Shown: positions 23,445 to 35,406 of the stretch, piece after piece
How the letters are laid out: each line of letters starts with the position of its first letter
Position numbering within the stretch: the first letter of the stretch is position 1
Source: Chrysoporthe austroafricana
Lineage: Eukaryota; Ascomycota; Sordariomycetes; Diaporthales; Cryphonectriaceae
Direction: 5' to 3'
Assembly (NCBI GenBank): GCA_001051155.2
Contig: JYIP02000003.1
Span: forward strand, 3,844,001 to 3,908,000
Length of the DNA stretch: 64,000 bases
Translations under genes and position numbers: made by a program
Notes under the pieces: model-generated
Database searches by the model: none
Told to the model about the DNA's origin: nothing
What the model saw: the letters and a program-made list of their open reading frames with translations, nothing else

Positions 23445-26061
23445 ATGGTGACACCTTGTGCCAGCACAGTCGGTCTTCCGGAAAGGACACCTGGAACGGT
23501 AGAAGCAAACAAGCCAGCACCGACCACGCCCTCAGAAACTTGTACCAGCAGTGATATTTTGGACGGAGGAGACGCCAAGCGATTACGACGGAAAAATGAT
23601 CTGGCACGTGAGGCCCCAAAGGACGGAGTGGACACAAACGCATTGTTGAGCGTTGGATCGGGCTTCAACAATGACAACTCGGATGCAGCAACTGTACAAA
23701 GTCAAGACATTGATTTTCACGGTTCTATTGAGGGTGAAACCCCCGAGTCACTGAAATCCCTTGAACCCCTTGAAGAGGCGATCCGTCGCTGTACGCAAAT
23801 CTCATCGGGAAAAGACGACCTAAAGTTCTTGCCAGTCGACGAACTAGATAAGCTCATAACACACCAGGCCGTCTATCACGAGCTTGATCAGGCTTTCGGA
23901 CATAAAACTCCCAAGGAATTGAATCTCCTGGCCCATAAAGTGTGTGACGAAAGGCTTATAGCCCTTTCTTCATCCAGGTCGGAAGCCTTGACCACCCGGA
24001 AGCGAATATTTGCAACTTTAGTTCTGATAAACCGGGTCGACGCTATTGATGAATTCATTCAGGAGGGATTATATGATGTACATCTTCCATTTTATTTACC
24101 AGACGCAAAGTACAACCTTCATGGGGACGTATATCGGCTATCAACACACGAGAACGATAAGACGAAAATTCCAATTGCTTTATTCTCGAGCTGGAGACTT
24201 CTTGAGCGAGAGAACTTCGAGAAGTATCAGTGGCAGTTTCTGGCTCCCTTTTTCGACGTGATGTCGGGGGAAAATTTTCGACCCTCACACTATGTTTTAA
24301 AGGATAATCATATCCTTCCCTTTATAGAAGATTATGAGGGCAAGGGACCAGAGCCGGTGATCTCAGGGGGTTATTCGGAGGTTTGGCGCGTCAAGATTCA
24401 CCCGGCTCACCATAGCAACCTCGCGGTGGGTTACTTGCTCCTTCGACAGTCTTGACTGGGACTAATATTATACATAGCAAACCAACCCTTACTTCGCGGT
24501 GAAGCGTCTCCGACCGAACGACAGGACTTTAGAGACGTTCAAGAGAGAAGTTGCAACCCTCAAAAGACTCAGCGGCCAAGATCACCTCTACTTGATGAGG
24601 CTACGGCTCACTTATTTGTGGCGCGACCATTATCACCTACTATTCCAGTGGGCCGATGGGAATTTGAAAGACTTCTGGAAAATGCATCCTAGCCCGAGTG
24701 ACATCCCCCGGACCCACGGGTTTGCAATATGGGTCGCCCAACAACTACTCGGACTCACTCAAGGCTTACAGACAATACACTCGTGCCCGCCAGACTTGGC
24801 ACTAGAAGACGGGGCGGAAGAAGACGAACATGCTGCAGAAAGGACTCGCGGACGACATGGGGACCTCAAACCCGAGAACATTCTATGGTTCGAGCAAACT
24901 CAGGAAGTCCAACACGACGAAAAGCAACCGCGCCATATGGGGAGATTGGTGATATCTGACTTCGGCTTAACACAGTTCCACCGCCTCGTAACTGGTCGAG
25001 TGAACCCAGTCAATGTTGCCCGAACTCCAACATACAGACAACCAGAGTATGACATTGGTGATGAGATCACACAGAGCTTCGATATCTGGACTTGGGGCTG
25101 TGTTCTTCTTGAGTTTTCTGTATGGTATCTCAAAGGATTTGATGCTTGGGACGAGTTTTCTCGAGAGCGAACCAGCGAACACAAAAGTGGTCCTATTCAG
25201 GAGGACGTTTACTTTAGCGTGGAAACAAGGGCTGCTGATGGTCAGACGTTTCCCAGCGCCAAGTTGAAAAAGTCAGTTGTCAAGGTGAGTTGTATAGCGC
25301 AACAGCGCGGACCTGCTGCTTAGGTTCACCATCGAGGGACGATGTTGGGGACTGACTTTTTCGTTTCGCAGCAATACGCCAGGCTTCGGAATGACCCGAA
25401 AATCCCGCAATTCCTTGTAGACATTCTCGACCTAGTCGAACTAAAACTCCTTAGGATGCACCCTGACAAAAGAGCGACATGCGACCAAATAGTCGACGAG
25501 CTGAAGGCTATCTATGAGAAGTGCACACGAAGCGAGGAATACTCTGTGAAGCCTGTTCCAGGAAGCAAACCGCATCGTGTTTATACCGATGCCTCAGAGT
25601 TCTCAGCTCAACCAACCAAGGATCGGCTCCAAAGGAGTGCACGAGTCTCTAGTGTCCACTTCCCAGACTCAGCAGACGAGCCATTAGATCAAGCCTCGAA
25701 TGACATTATTCAGTCACCGCCTGCTGCCCAAAGCCAGGACTTCAGACACAATGAAAAGACGGTTAAGTTCATGAATGGCAACATCAACCCAGTATTAGTC
25801 ACCAACGATGCTTCCAGTGACAAAGCTGGAAGCCAGGGGAGTGGCAATACAGTGGCAAAGCGGAAAGATCAACCAGAGCTGCAACCCTCGACACCAGTTT
25901 ATGATCCTTTGTTAGAGTCAGTTCACACTCGGAGTCCGAGGCCAGGATCTAGCACTAGAGCAGATGGCTTTAGTCAACCAACTGCGAAGACGGACGAAAG
26001 TGGAGACGGTCGGAGGTGGTGGCGTATATTTATTTGTGGTTCTTGTTCCTGTCATCTTTGA
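23445..26061 (+). CDS. Fungal-specific non-RD protein kinase (kinase 1)
   Basis: Three exons, 23445-24425, 24478-25284 and 25372-26061, all phase 0, encode 825 residues. An N-terminal region (about 1-300) of unknown fold precedes a Ser/Thr kinase-like domain. It has the glycine loop ISGGYSEVWRVKIHP at about 305, FAVKRL with the ATP-binding lysine at 336, RHGDLKPENILW at about 453-464 (catalytic Asp 456), SDFG with Asp 488, YRQPEYD in place of APE, and SFDIWTWGCVLLEF. The residue before the catalytic Asp is Gly instead of Arg, i.e. a non-RD kinase. After about residue 670 comes a disordered Ser/Thr/Gln tail ending in RRWWRIFICGSCSCHL. All residues needed for catalysis appear present. The family is common and expanded in filamentous ascomycetes; no substrate is known to me. 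It is convergent with the CorA-like gene, 177 bases apart. Confidence 0.85.
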
Positions 26062-26238
26062 CGGCAACAAACCTCATGCTACGCCCCTGTACATGTGACT
26101 GTACGCTTTTCAAGGTGGATGAAATTGGCAATTTGTCCTTGGACTTGAGGCTTATCATTGGAGATACCCATTCGCAGGATTCGGTTTTGCTGATTCACAT
26201 CAAAGACGGCGTTGATGGGCGAATACATCCATAGACGC

Positions 26239-28253
26239 TCAAACTAAGGCTTCTTCTTCCTCTGTTTTTCGTTGGCCTGCTGTCCGCCATATGTTGAAGT
26301 AATACCACAAGCCAATTGTAAGCACCGTGCATATGACAGTCACGGCGATGTATATCCAGATATAAGATGACACTTGGGCTTGGCTGCTTCCACTGTCGCT
26401 GAACCAACTGAAAAAGCTCATCGAGAATACGCTCTGCCAGTTAAAAGGTGTTAGCACACATCCTTTTTCTGGGAGCCCACCAAAGCATATGAGAAATTGA
26501 AATCATGCCTACCGCGAAAAAAGTTCCAGGTAGAAAAATCATAGTGACAATGGCAATGGACCGCATGTGTTTAGAGTCCCTGCCCGTGGCCAGCGCGATT
26601 TCGACATTGGTTTCGCCTTGAGCCTGGAGATAACACTGTCAGCATCCTGTAAACGAGAAAGTAAAATTCGGAATCATTTTGTTCCCACCCATTGAGTTGC
26701 CATGGCCATGCCGTCTAGCCGCATCGAACAGTCCCGGATCTTGTCGTCGTACTCATCTATTATAGCTTGAAGGCGACCGATGATCTTTCGCCCAGCTCTG
26801 CGCATCCGTCCACTCGAAATAAGACCTGCTATTGACATACTGCGGCAATCGGCCGCAGACTTGTCTTCAACTTCCTCGATGCCACTTCCACGGCTCAAAT
26901 CGGAGCTTCGTATGTCCCCTTGTGCTGCTGCGGCATAATGCAAGGGCACCAGAGGGTCTGGCCCAAACCGGAAAGCTTCCAACTCTTCTGCCTGCTTCGC
27001 CATCTTCATGAGCTGATTCCTCCAGCTCACGAGACCATTTCTCAAATATGCCATGTCAAGATAATCATCCCTCTTCTCTTGCTGTCGTCGTACTTTCTCC
27101 TCCTCGAGACTTTGACAACTATCACTCGATGAGTAATCCAATTCAACAATTCGATTCTCCAGTTTGTCTATCATCCTCTCTACTGTTGCAACATGTCTGC
27201 TACGTTCCATCTCGGCAAAGATTCCCGCAAGAACCATAGGATGTGAGGCTTCCGGGATCCTTGTTCGTGATATCCTGCGGATAATCTCTCCTTCGACCGA
27301 CAGAGGACAGCCGAACAAAACTGCATAAGTCAGTCCTTTGTGTGGGAAGTGAGTCACCGTTAAGGCTAGATCCATCTCCCAAGCATTCGTAGTGCGACTG
27401 TGGTATACTGTAGTAGCTTATTAGCTTACATCTACTGATATAAGTCTCGATGCATGGCCAATGTTGAAACGAGCTTATATTACAGATATCAACACAGTGA
27501 AGTCTCCTCTTACCTTCTGTCATGTAGGTCTTGCCATGAGTGACTTCCATCTCAACCCCTGCCGAAAAGAAAGCGGGTATGTCGGCTCTACTCACTACTG
27601 AAGAGATAGAGTGGTGTATGTGAAGACTTTTGCTGATTATCCGAAATGTGGACTTCGAGAACGGAAGTGTCCGTACGCTCCGCTGTCCATTACCAAGAGG
27701 CACCTGGGGAGATTTTTCTGCTAGCGCCGCAAAAGTCAACGTCCTTTGATGACTTGCGATAGCAGGAATTTTATCATCATATAGAGATAGCCAGTCGTTT
27801 GAAGCAGTCCATATGGGCACTGTGAACTCTTGTTCACCAACTCGTCTAGCCAGGCTTGAGGCTAAATCAATAAAGTCTCACCTCGCAACATGGGCTGAGA
27901 CTTGGGATGACTTACATCAAAATTAGTCCAGAGGGACAATTTTCACCATCTATATGAGGGAAATCGTCCTACGTCGTCTGTCAATGTGCGTTCAATCGTC
28001 ATATTTGGATAAGGTCCCAAGCGGCGAGAGCTTTACCGATTCAAACCAACTCTCCCATTCTTTCTCTGATTTCAAAGAGCGTACTGCCGGAGCCTGATCT
28101 GAGGTCAAATATTATTCTTGACCAAATTGAGGATTGTATGCGCACCTCGTCCTCGGAAGTCAACTTGATGACCGTCGTATACTTCTCTTCGTATCTCCAT
28201 ACTTTCTGGAAGTCCTCGTCGCTAATACCAACGAAGTCCTCGGCCCAGTCCAT
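26239..28253 (-). CDS. CorA-like two-helix membrane protein
   Basis: Seven exons on the minus strand: 28253-28146, 28093-28037, 27968-27916, 27845-27514, 27407-26689, 26623-26513 and 26433-26239, encoding 524 residues. The C-terminal layout is that of fungal CorA-like proteins: a long helical cytosolic region (about 240-440), then RDSKHMRSIAIVTMIFLPGT leading into membrane helix 1 (about 444-468), a short Ser/Gln loop, and helix 2 (about 481-506, SSYIWIYIAVTVICTVLTIG). The Gly-Met-Asn signature of true CorA Mg2+ channels is not visible between the helices. Ion transport is therefore doubtful and should not be assumed. The helix-1 sequence is typical of a large fungal family, often of unknown role. 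Each splice junction was chosen to keep frame. Junctions in exons 2-4 are less certain than those in 5-7. Confidence 0.8.
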
Positions 28254-28973
28254 GCTGAACGGTGCCGAATATTATGTTAAGACATTCGTCTTTTTCTTTC
28301 TTTTTGTGGCGACCTATGAGTAGGTTTTGCCTTCGTGACGATGGCGAATAGGCGTTGAACAGCTGACGTGAACGGAACTGTCGTTGGAATGAGGCTCATA
28401 TAAGACTGCTACCAGCTGACGCGGGCGGTTCAGCCTGGGCGCCTGAGACCTCAGCCACCGCCCTGCACTGCCCCTTCCGTTGTTGCATTTTTATTAGCCG
28501 AACATTACTGCTACATCATGATTCTCGAGGGATGAGGGAAAATCAAATATGACTCCAAGACACGCAGTCCATGTCCACAACATTGCCACGTCTCATGGTA
28601 CTGGTTGAACAAGGCAGTACCAGCCGTCCCGATTATGTGGCACCATACTTATGCAGTTTGTCTAGATTACCCAGAAAACCTAGCGGATGTCAGGTGTACA
28701 AGCGGGGTCACTGCACTGTACGACCGTGCAGTCGCCACGTTACCCGGTCTAGAACTCCCTTAAATTCTCTTTCCGTGTCCTTCCGCAGTCGATGTATCTC
28801 ACCGCAAGTCTGTCATGTCATGTTTTATCAGCTAGATATATCTCCGCGAAGACCCGCCCCTAATATTGGTCAAATCATTGGTCCATTTTCTTCTCAAGTG
28901 ATATCGTTACCACCATCACACTCTCTCGGACTGGAAGGTATCTGAAGTTTGTCCACGTCTCTTAATAAGCAAC
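28254..28973. other. Upstream of CorA-like gene
   Basis: About 720 bases; a plus-strand ORF at 28571-28945 is Arg/Ser/Pro-rich and unsupported. Likely promoter of the CorA-like gene. Confidence 0.4.
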
Positions 28974-29394
28974 ATGGTTGTTCTGACGGTTCGAGCCACC
29001 TACACGGAACAGGCCGCGTTGGAGGCCTTCTTCGGCGGCTTGTTTGGGTATGGAAGGGCGTCAGTATTAGTAAGAGCCTGAATACTCAGAGGAAGACACT
29101 TGGCTTTCCGGTGGCTAACTGATCAATAGTGGAAGCGGGGTCGTTTTCAATGCACCCTTCCCCGGGGTCTTAACCCTGTGAGTCCATGTCAATCACCGGT
29201 GGCTGGCTGCGCTGACGGCAATCAGGCCGAACAAGACCAATTGCACAACGCGATCGCTATCGAGCATTACCAATAGTGCTAGGAATATTTATCGCTATCA
29301 TAAAGTCGCGATTGCTCTCTTGAGGCATGCTAGGTGCGGTTCCTGTTTGGCGAATGATCTTCAAAGGTTGCTATATTGTACTCTTACCTTATAG
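28974..29394 (+). CDS. Possible small spliced gene
   Basis: Candidate only. Exons 28974-29047, 29130-29177 and 29226-29394 would encode 96 residues. Intron 1 has GTATGG, GCTAAC and AATAG; intron 2 (48 nt) has GTGAGT, GCTGAC and ATCAG, both close to fungal consensus. The product begins MVVLTVRATYTEQAALEAFF and continues through a Gly/Phe-rich stretch GGLFGGSGVVFNAPFPGVLT. The last exon looks less like protein. It has no signal peptide and resembles nothing I recognise. The good splice signals raise it above chance, but a missed further intron or an RNA-only transcript is possible. Confidence 0.35.
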
Positions 29395-29930
29395 ACTTGA
29401 AATCGTGTCATGTTTAACGGAATTATCGAAACATGTATGAGATACAGCATTGCTATGGTGTTGCGAACATCTCCTACATAAAGTTGTTCTTCTCTGAGAA
29501 GTCCGTCAGTTCAAGAAGACTGATATCAAAGAAACCGGTGCTACTACACTTGTGCTTTCACGCCGTGGGGGATAATCTACATATGTACTAATGCCCTGTC
29601 TTGCATAGAGATGCATGAGAAGAGGCGTAGGGTGGCTTACACTTGCAGCACACGATACCGCAGATAATAATGGCTGAACAAGCAGGCTGCAGAGCCTTAA
29701 AGCAGGCTCCAGGAAGTCTCAAGCAGGCTCCAAGAGCCCTCCTTTATGTGGATGTCACTCGCCCTCCCCTCCGCTCCATCTCCGTCCCTGTCCTCACAAC
29801 CACATTCTTCCAGCCCCCTTCGTTTTCATGTCTTTTACCTCATTGTATTGTCATCAGAATTGAACCATCTGAGCTTGTTGAAATCGCTTTGCGACCGTGA
29901 CAAACAATTTGTTCCAGACTAGAAATCTCC
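29395..29930. other. Upstream of kinase 2
   Basis: About 540 bases with an imperfect short repeat (AAGCAGGCTCCA, about 29700-29733) and no supported gene. Confidence 0.5.
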
Positions 29931-32057
29931 ATGTGCGGGCTTTCACCTCGACAGCCTGACGGCACTCCTCCTGAGAATTCACCTCCAATGCCAATGATCT
30001 CGGTTCGGGCTCCCACGCTTGAGCCTGAGATACCCATTGATATGGAGCCGCAGAATATTCCTACGTCAAAACCAATATACAATAAAGGCACATCTCTGGA
30101 CGAGCAGCTCCGCGAGAATGAGGTGCCACATGCTCACGGACAGGTCCGGCCCTTTTGGCCGACAGCGATCTGGAAGGCTCTCTTAACACAAGAAAGCATT
30201 AGAGATGAGCTCGTGGGGCGTGGTGTTGCCGAACAGGTTGCAAAGATTTGGTCAACACAGATAATGCTCTCAGGCCATGAGGCTCGTGTTTTGATCTTCA
30301 CCATATTCGTTCTTCTTGATAGGTCCGCTGAGATCGAGCACATGCTGAATTGCGACCATGGTGTTCGCGACAATCATTTGCCACTTGCCTTGGACCGTCA
30401 CAATGGGAGACCAAGGTTGATAAATCGCCATGGTGAACCAGTGATCTGTTGTTTCAAAAGCTGGAGAGCACACATCCTCGAGAGTTTTATCGACTACCAG
30501 AGACGTCTCGCAGTACCTGTGTTTGGTCTTGGTGGGCGAGGCAACGAAATTATACACCAGGAATTCGATCAGCATGTGATACTACCGTGGTGCGAGGAAA
30601 TTTCTGCAGAGCCAGTTTCTGCAATGTCTGGTGGATACGGAACCGTATCGAGAGTCCGAATTCATCCGCTTTGTCACCGCTTCCACGGTGTACTGAAGTC
30701 GGTAGGGGACCCTTCCTCCTCAGACGTTTTCAGGAACAAATCCAAGCTAATGAAACCTTTTGGCAAGATCAATGTTGCAGGCGGACTGTTCGCGGTCAAG
30801 AAACTCAAGAATCAGATCAGGGATACCTTCCGTAAAGAGGTTACTGCACTTGAGAGGTTTAATGGGAAGATTCACAAGCACCTCGTCACTCTTCTCGCAA
30901 CATTCACGCAGGGTGGATACTATCACATGATATTCCCATGGGCAACTTGCGACCTTGATCAATATTGGGAAAACATTGAGCCAAACCCTGATCTAGGCGA
31001 TGTTGACTTAATTCATTGGCTCTCGAAACAATGTCTTGGGATCATGGAAGCTGTCAGCATAATCCACAACCCATCACATCTTGAAAAGCGGTTTGGTAGA
31101 CACGGAGATATTAAGGCTGAGAACATACTATGGTATGGGTCCGGGCCCCGCCGTTCAACAGAAACGCATGATAGGGGAATCTTGGTGATTTCAGACCTTG
31201 GTCTCACAGCCATCAACAGCGAGAAGAGCAAATCTATGCAACCTAACACCGGGCTGAAGATGACACCTTCATATAGGCCACCAGAATGTGACATCGAAGG
31301 CGGTACGATATCCCGAGCTTTCGATATATGGACACTTGGATGTCTGTATCTGGAGCTTCTTTGTTGGTTACTGAGAGGCTTCAAGGGAAAAAAGGAATTT
31401 GACGATGAGCGCATGACCACATTCATTTTTGGAACCAAAACAGATATCTTTTTTGACGTTCAGAGCACAAGACACGATAATCAAGAAGCACACGTCTTTA
31501 TGGTCAAGGAGGTGGTCTCAAGGGTCAGTATCCCACTTGTCCTATCGCCAGTAACAACAACACTATGTGGTGAATAATTCAAATAGCGTGTGCTTTGATG
31601 CATCGACTAATAATGATATTTAGAAAATAAGCGAGCTTCATGACGACACAAATTGTACACCCTGGATGCATGATCTTCTCAACATTATTGAACAGGACAT
31701 GCTTGTGGTCCTTGCCAAGGACCGTAAGCGGAAGACATCCGGTCCTCTGCTTAAAAGGCTACGAGAAATGGACGAACGATGCCTAGGCGACGAGGGATAT
31801 TGTCTAAGAAAAGAACCCTACACCAAGTTGAGGCTCTGGAGGGCCCCGACAGGCACATTGGCCGAGCTCAATCAGGCAGGGAAGGACAACGTCAACAAAA
31901 TGAAGCCGAACTTGAAGGTGCACGAAAGAGATGGAAGAGAGCTTCACTGGTCATTGAGACCGCACGAACTGAGCAACTTACAATGTGAGTCAGGAGACCC
32001 TAATTTGAACTAAATTTCTAATCTAACATAGCAGAAACCCAAAGAAGCCTGCTATAG
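29931..32057 (+). CDS. Fungal-specific protein kinase (kinase 2), paralogue of kinase 1
   Basis: Three exons, 29931-31523, 31624-31984 and 32032-32057, encode 659 residues. The layout matches kinase 1: an N-terminal region of unknown fold (about 1-225), then SGGYGTVSRVRIHPL (glycine loop at about 233), FAVKKL with the lysine at 290, RHGDIKAENILWYG with catalytic Asp 393, and SDLG with Asp 422. PSYRPPECD stands in place of APE, followed by RAFDIWTLGCLYLELL. It is non-RD and also has DLG instead of DFG and KAEN instead of KPEN. Catalytic Lys and both Asp are kept, so activity remains plausible. The final 26-nt exon (GTGAGT donor, CTAAC branch, CATAG acceptor) is my choice; without that splice the protein ends at 32013 with a different short tail. 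Unlike kinase 1 it lacks the long disordered tail and the cysteine-rich end. Confidence 0.83.
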
Positions 32058-33015
32058 AAACTGCGAGTTTATTTGTCTGGGTCAGTAAGAATTCCCTGTG
32101 TTTTTCTTCCTGTCAGTTGCGATATACCATAGTTTTTTCATCGGAGCCTCACTATTATTTCAGCCGTGGGGTGTCAATAGTGACTTCCGTGCTCCGGTAG
32201 GGTCGAGTGCATTCTGGTATGTAAACCTTGACAACGCATAGGTAAGGTAAGTTAAAAGAAATCTCAAAGGGATCGAGCGGAAGGGATACACGGTGATATA
32301 TGATCGGACATGAGTTGCAAAGTGTTCGCGGATAAGGAGTTTATAAATTCACCACGTTATCACAAAGTACTTGAAGTCGAACTTTTGGCGGCTACCATAT
32401 TGCTAGTTGTGGTTCCCCAACTCGTTTTGTATGCCGACGGTAAGACACGGTAATAGATTATTGCGAGCCATTCACATCGTAACAGAGTGTAGAATAATAT
32501 CAGACGTCATGGAAATTGCCCGGCGTGGGGACAAAATATGTAGCTTATATCTCCTAATTAGAAAGAGAGACTCTTTCTTTCTTTCTCTCTCCACCTCCCC
32601 CATGGAAAGACTCGAAATAGGCCAGGTGACTAATCCTACAATAGAAAACGAAGAGTTGATTTCATATGTCAGCTCTTGTGCTACGTGTACCAAGGTCTAC
32701 CAAGCGTTCACGCTTCAATACTGGTAAGTAACGGTTTTCCGTCACCGCATGAGGTGACGTGAGATGCATGAAGTCTCTCAGCTGAAGGATTTGTCTCCCT
32801 GAAGCGAGAACCAACAGGTCAAAGTCCTGTGCTGCGCTAGGTCGGATTTGGTGCCAACGAAGAACCAACAGAAAGCCAACAGCGAACCAACATAGGGAGG
32901 CTCTCTCAGTGGGGGGCGCTAAAAGGCTTTGCTTTTCAAAGAATTTAAGGAATCAGAATTCTAAGGACTGAGTTCAACTTGAACGCTGATCCCACAAAAA
33001 TTCCTCGCCCAAATT
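32058..33015. other. Between kinase 2 and the 707-residue membrane protein
   Basis: About 960 bases, no supported gene. A CT-rich microsatellite lies at about 32573-32592. Several close copies of GAACCAACA occur at about 32807-32891 as a short direct repeat. Confidence 0.5.
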
Positions 33016-35406
33016 ATGCCCACCGCCAATGCCACAGACTCCTTGGGAGTCAGGACAGGACTTTGGACTAACTGGTCTCGTGGCCCAGTATTTGGATGGA
33101 CTCTGACGCTTTCTCAATCCAATGCCAACCTCCTCATTGCTTTGATCTCGTTTTGCGTAACCCTGGTCGGAACGCGTCTTTGGGGCGTTGTCTGCTTCGT
33201 TCTTCATTTTACTGAATCAAGCGACTCTCCTCGCGATGCTATACACCATCAAAGACAAGTCCTTCTGAGGAACATTCCCGATGCAATTAATGGTGTTGTC
33301 GATTTCACGCGACTTTTGTTAGCTTGGCGCGGTGTCGGAGACTATGTCTGGAGGCGCTCTCTACCTTTGATTGTTCTCTCGATCTGCTGGCTTGGCAGCT
33401 GGACAGTGGCATCTATCTTTTCATCGCAGGTCTCAACAGCCATGGGAAATGAGGTGCTTTTATTCGGTACGAACTGCGGTCTTGTGTACGTTGACAGCAG
33501 ACTTTCATCCTCAGTCCCAGTAGAATTTCTGCGGAAATCTCAATCGCATTCTGCTGGCTGATTATGCTAGTTGGGACTGACAAGACATTTAGTACTTCTC
33601 ACGACACGGCTTCGTTGAGTGATGAGGCAGTGCTTTTCACCTGGTACTACCAATTTTTGCAATCCTCGACAAACTATGCCGAACAGTGTTATGTTTCGGA
33701 TGGCTCCAATTTAGTCGGCTGTGACACCTTCGTCCGCCGAAGCATTCCTTTTAACATTACGACGTCCGCTGAGTGTCCCTTCGACACAAGAATCTGTCTC
33801 AGTGATAACAGCACCATCATACTCGATACTGGTCTGATTGACAGCCGGGAAGACTTTGGGCTCAATACACCGGACGACCAGCGGCTCCAGCTTAGATTGA
33901 GAGTGGAATGCACCCCAATCAGCACAGAGGGGTATACTACCAACTTCAATCTATCAAATGACCGGTCTTACACGCAGTATTGGTACGGGCCAAGTGGTGG
34001 AAACTTCACCTATGAATGGTCAAATGATGAACAATGGGAGTACAGACAACTTAGGGCACAGGGTTCGAACCCTGACGTGGCACAGACTGATGATGATTAC
34101 AATATTGAGTACGCCTAGCTACTGATTTACAGCGAAGTCAAAAGTCGTGCTAACTGAGTTCAAGTGCATTTGTTGTCTTCTCGAAGGACGGAGCTCTGAA
34201 TGCCTCAGCAACACTGGACTCTGAATTTGTTCCGATCCCAGAACTCGACATATCTAATGCGGACCTCTCGCTCTTTTTCATCTCAGCAAATCAGATCATA
34301 TACCTGCAGAAAGTCGTGGATCCATTGTTCAGCGCAACCACACCCCTTTCAACAGACGACTCTCTATATTTTTCGGATCAGCCTGCAGCACCACTGGCGT
34401 GCGCTGTGCAGCAGCAGATTTGCGTTCCTACTGGCAACTCTGGGAACGAGCCCGACTGTACACCACTGCTCGGGTATTACGACGTATTTTCGACAGCGAA
34501 CGACTTGATTAAAGATCGCTCGGAAGATGACAGAACCCGTTTTAGTTGGTTGTTGAACGCCCTCTCCCAGAATGGGATGTCTATCTACGAAATCGTGAAA
34601 TCTATGGGGTCGTCAGCGTTGGCGGCAAAACAGGGCCTGACAGGAGGTTTTCAAGGCGAACTACCAGACAATCAATGGCAGATTGAGGTTGAACATTGGT
34701 TCCAGATCAGTCTCGCATCTTGGCAGGACTTGTTCGTCAGCCTTGCTACGGGTCCCGATGATAGCTCGCTCCCGAGCGATTTCATAGTAACACCTAACAA
34801 CATTCAGGAGAAGGTCCTTTGTCAAAGCCAGGTAAGGCCATCCATCCCTCAACAGCATCTACTTATCCCTGGTAGATGGCTACTGTACTCTTTGTTATAA
34901 ATCTACACTAGCTAATTGTTGAATATAATGCATAGAAAATTACCAGCGCCGCATACACTTCTTTTAATATGTTTGCTCTGCTTTTCATCTTCATCTTTGG
35001 AATTGGCTCCATAGCAACCTCGTATCTACTGCCCCACTGTATTTACCATTTCAGAAGACGCCTCTACGCGTCCCTCGAGTGGCGCATACACCACCCACTC
35101 CAGCTCCAACGACTAGCTCATGAGGAACTCGGCGCAGGGATGTGGTCAAACACAGCGAAGTTTGTTCCAGTGGCACAAGCAGATGATACCTTGGCTATAC
35201 TTGACGTGTCAGATCCGAGCGCTCCTAAGCTGCGTGCTGGAACTGATGCAGCGGCAGTGGCAATGACGGAGGTCGGCCATCTCAGACGGGACTCACTCTG
35301 CATGGATACCGATCATGACAAGATGTACGGATTTAGGCACTTGTGTTTAAATATGGAGGAGCACAGATCGCGTAATGCAGCATCAGAGTTCCCTATAGAT
35401 TCATAG
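33016..35406 (+). CDS. Multi-pass membrane protein with large ectodomain, unknown function
   Basis: Four exons, 33016-33485, 33593-34108, 34165-34831 and 34936-35406, encode 707 residues. Membrane segments are visible at about 34-60 (LLIALISFCVTLVGTRLWGV), 115-137 (SLPLIVLSICWLGSWTVASI) and 562-584 (MFALLFIFIFGIGSIATSYL). The roughly 420 residues between the second and third carry several N-glycosylation sequons (NIT, NST, NLS, NFT) and paired Cys (CPFDTRIC), fitting an extracytoplasmic domain. Before the last helix is VEHWFQISLASWQDLFVSLA and a C-Q-S-Q-K-I-T-S segment, which I recognise as a feature of a widespread fungal family without assigned function. The tail is cytosolic and partly disordered. 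Splice signals are good; the first junction (GTACGT donor at 33486) was chosen to keep frame. Confidence 0.82.

Noticed and set aside
26239..28253. Calling the CorA-like gene a magnesium transporter
   Set aside because: The Gly-Met-Asn selectivity motif is not visible and many fungal proteins share only the two-helix end.
34060..34080. GGGTTCGAACCCT resembling a tRNA T-arm
   Set aside because: Lies inside a coding exon of the 707-residue membrane protein and has no cloverleaf around it.
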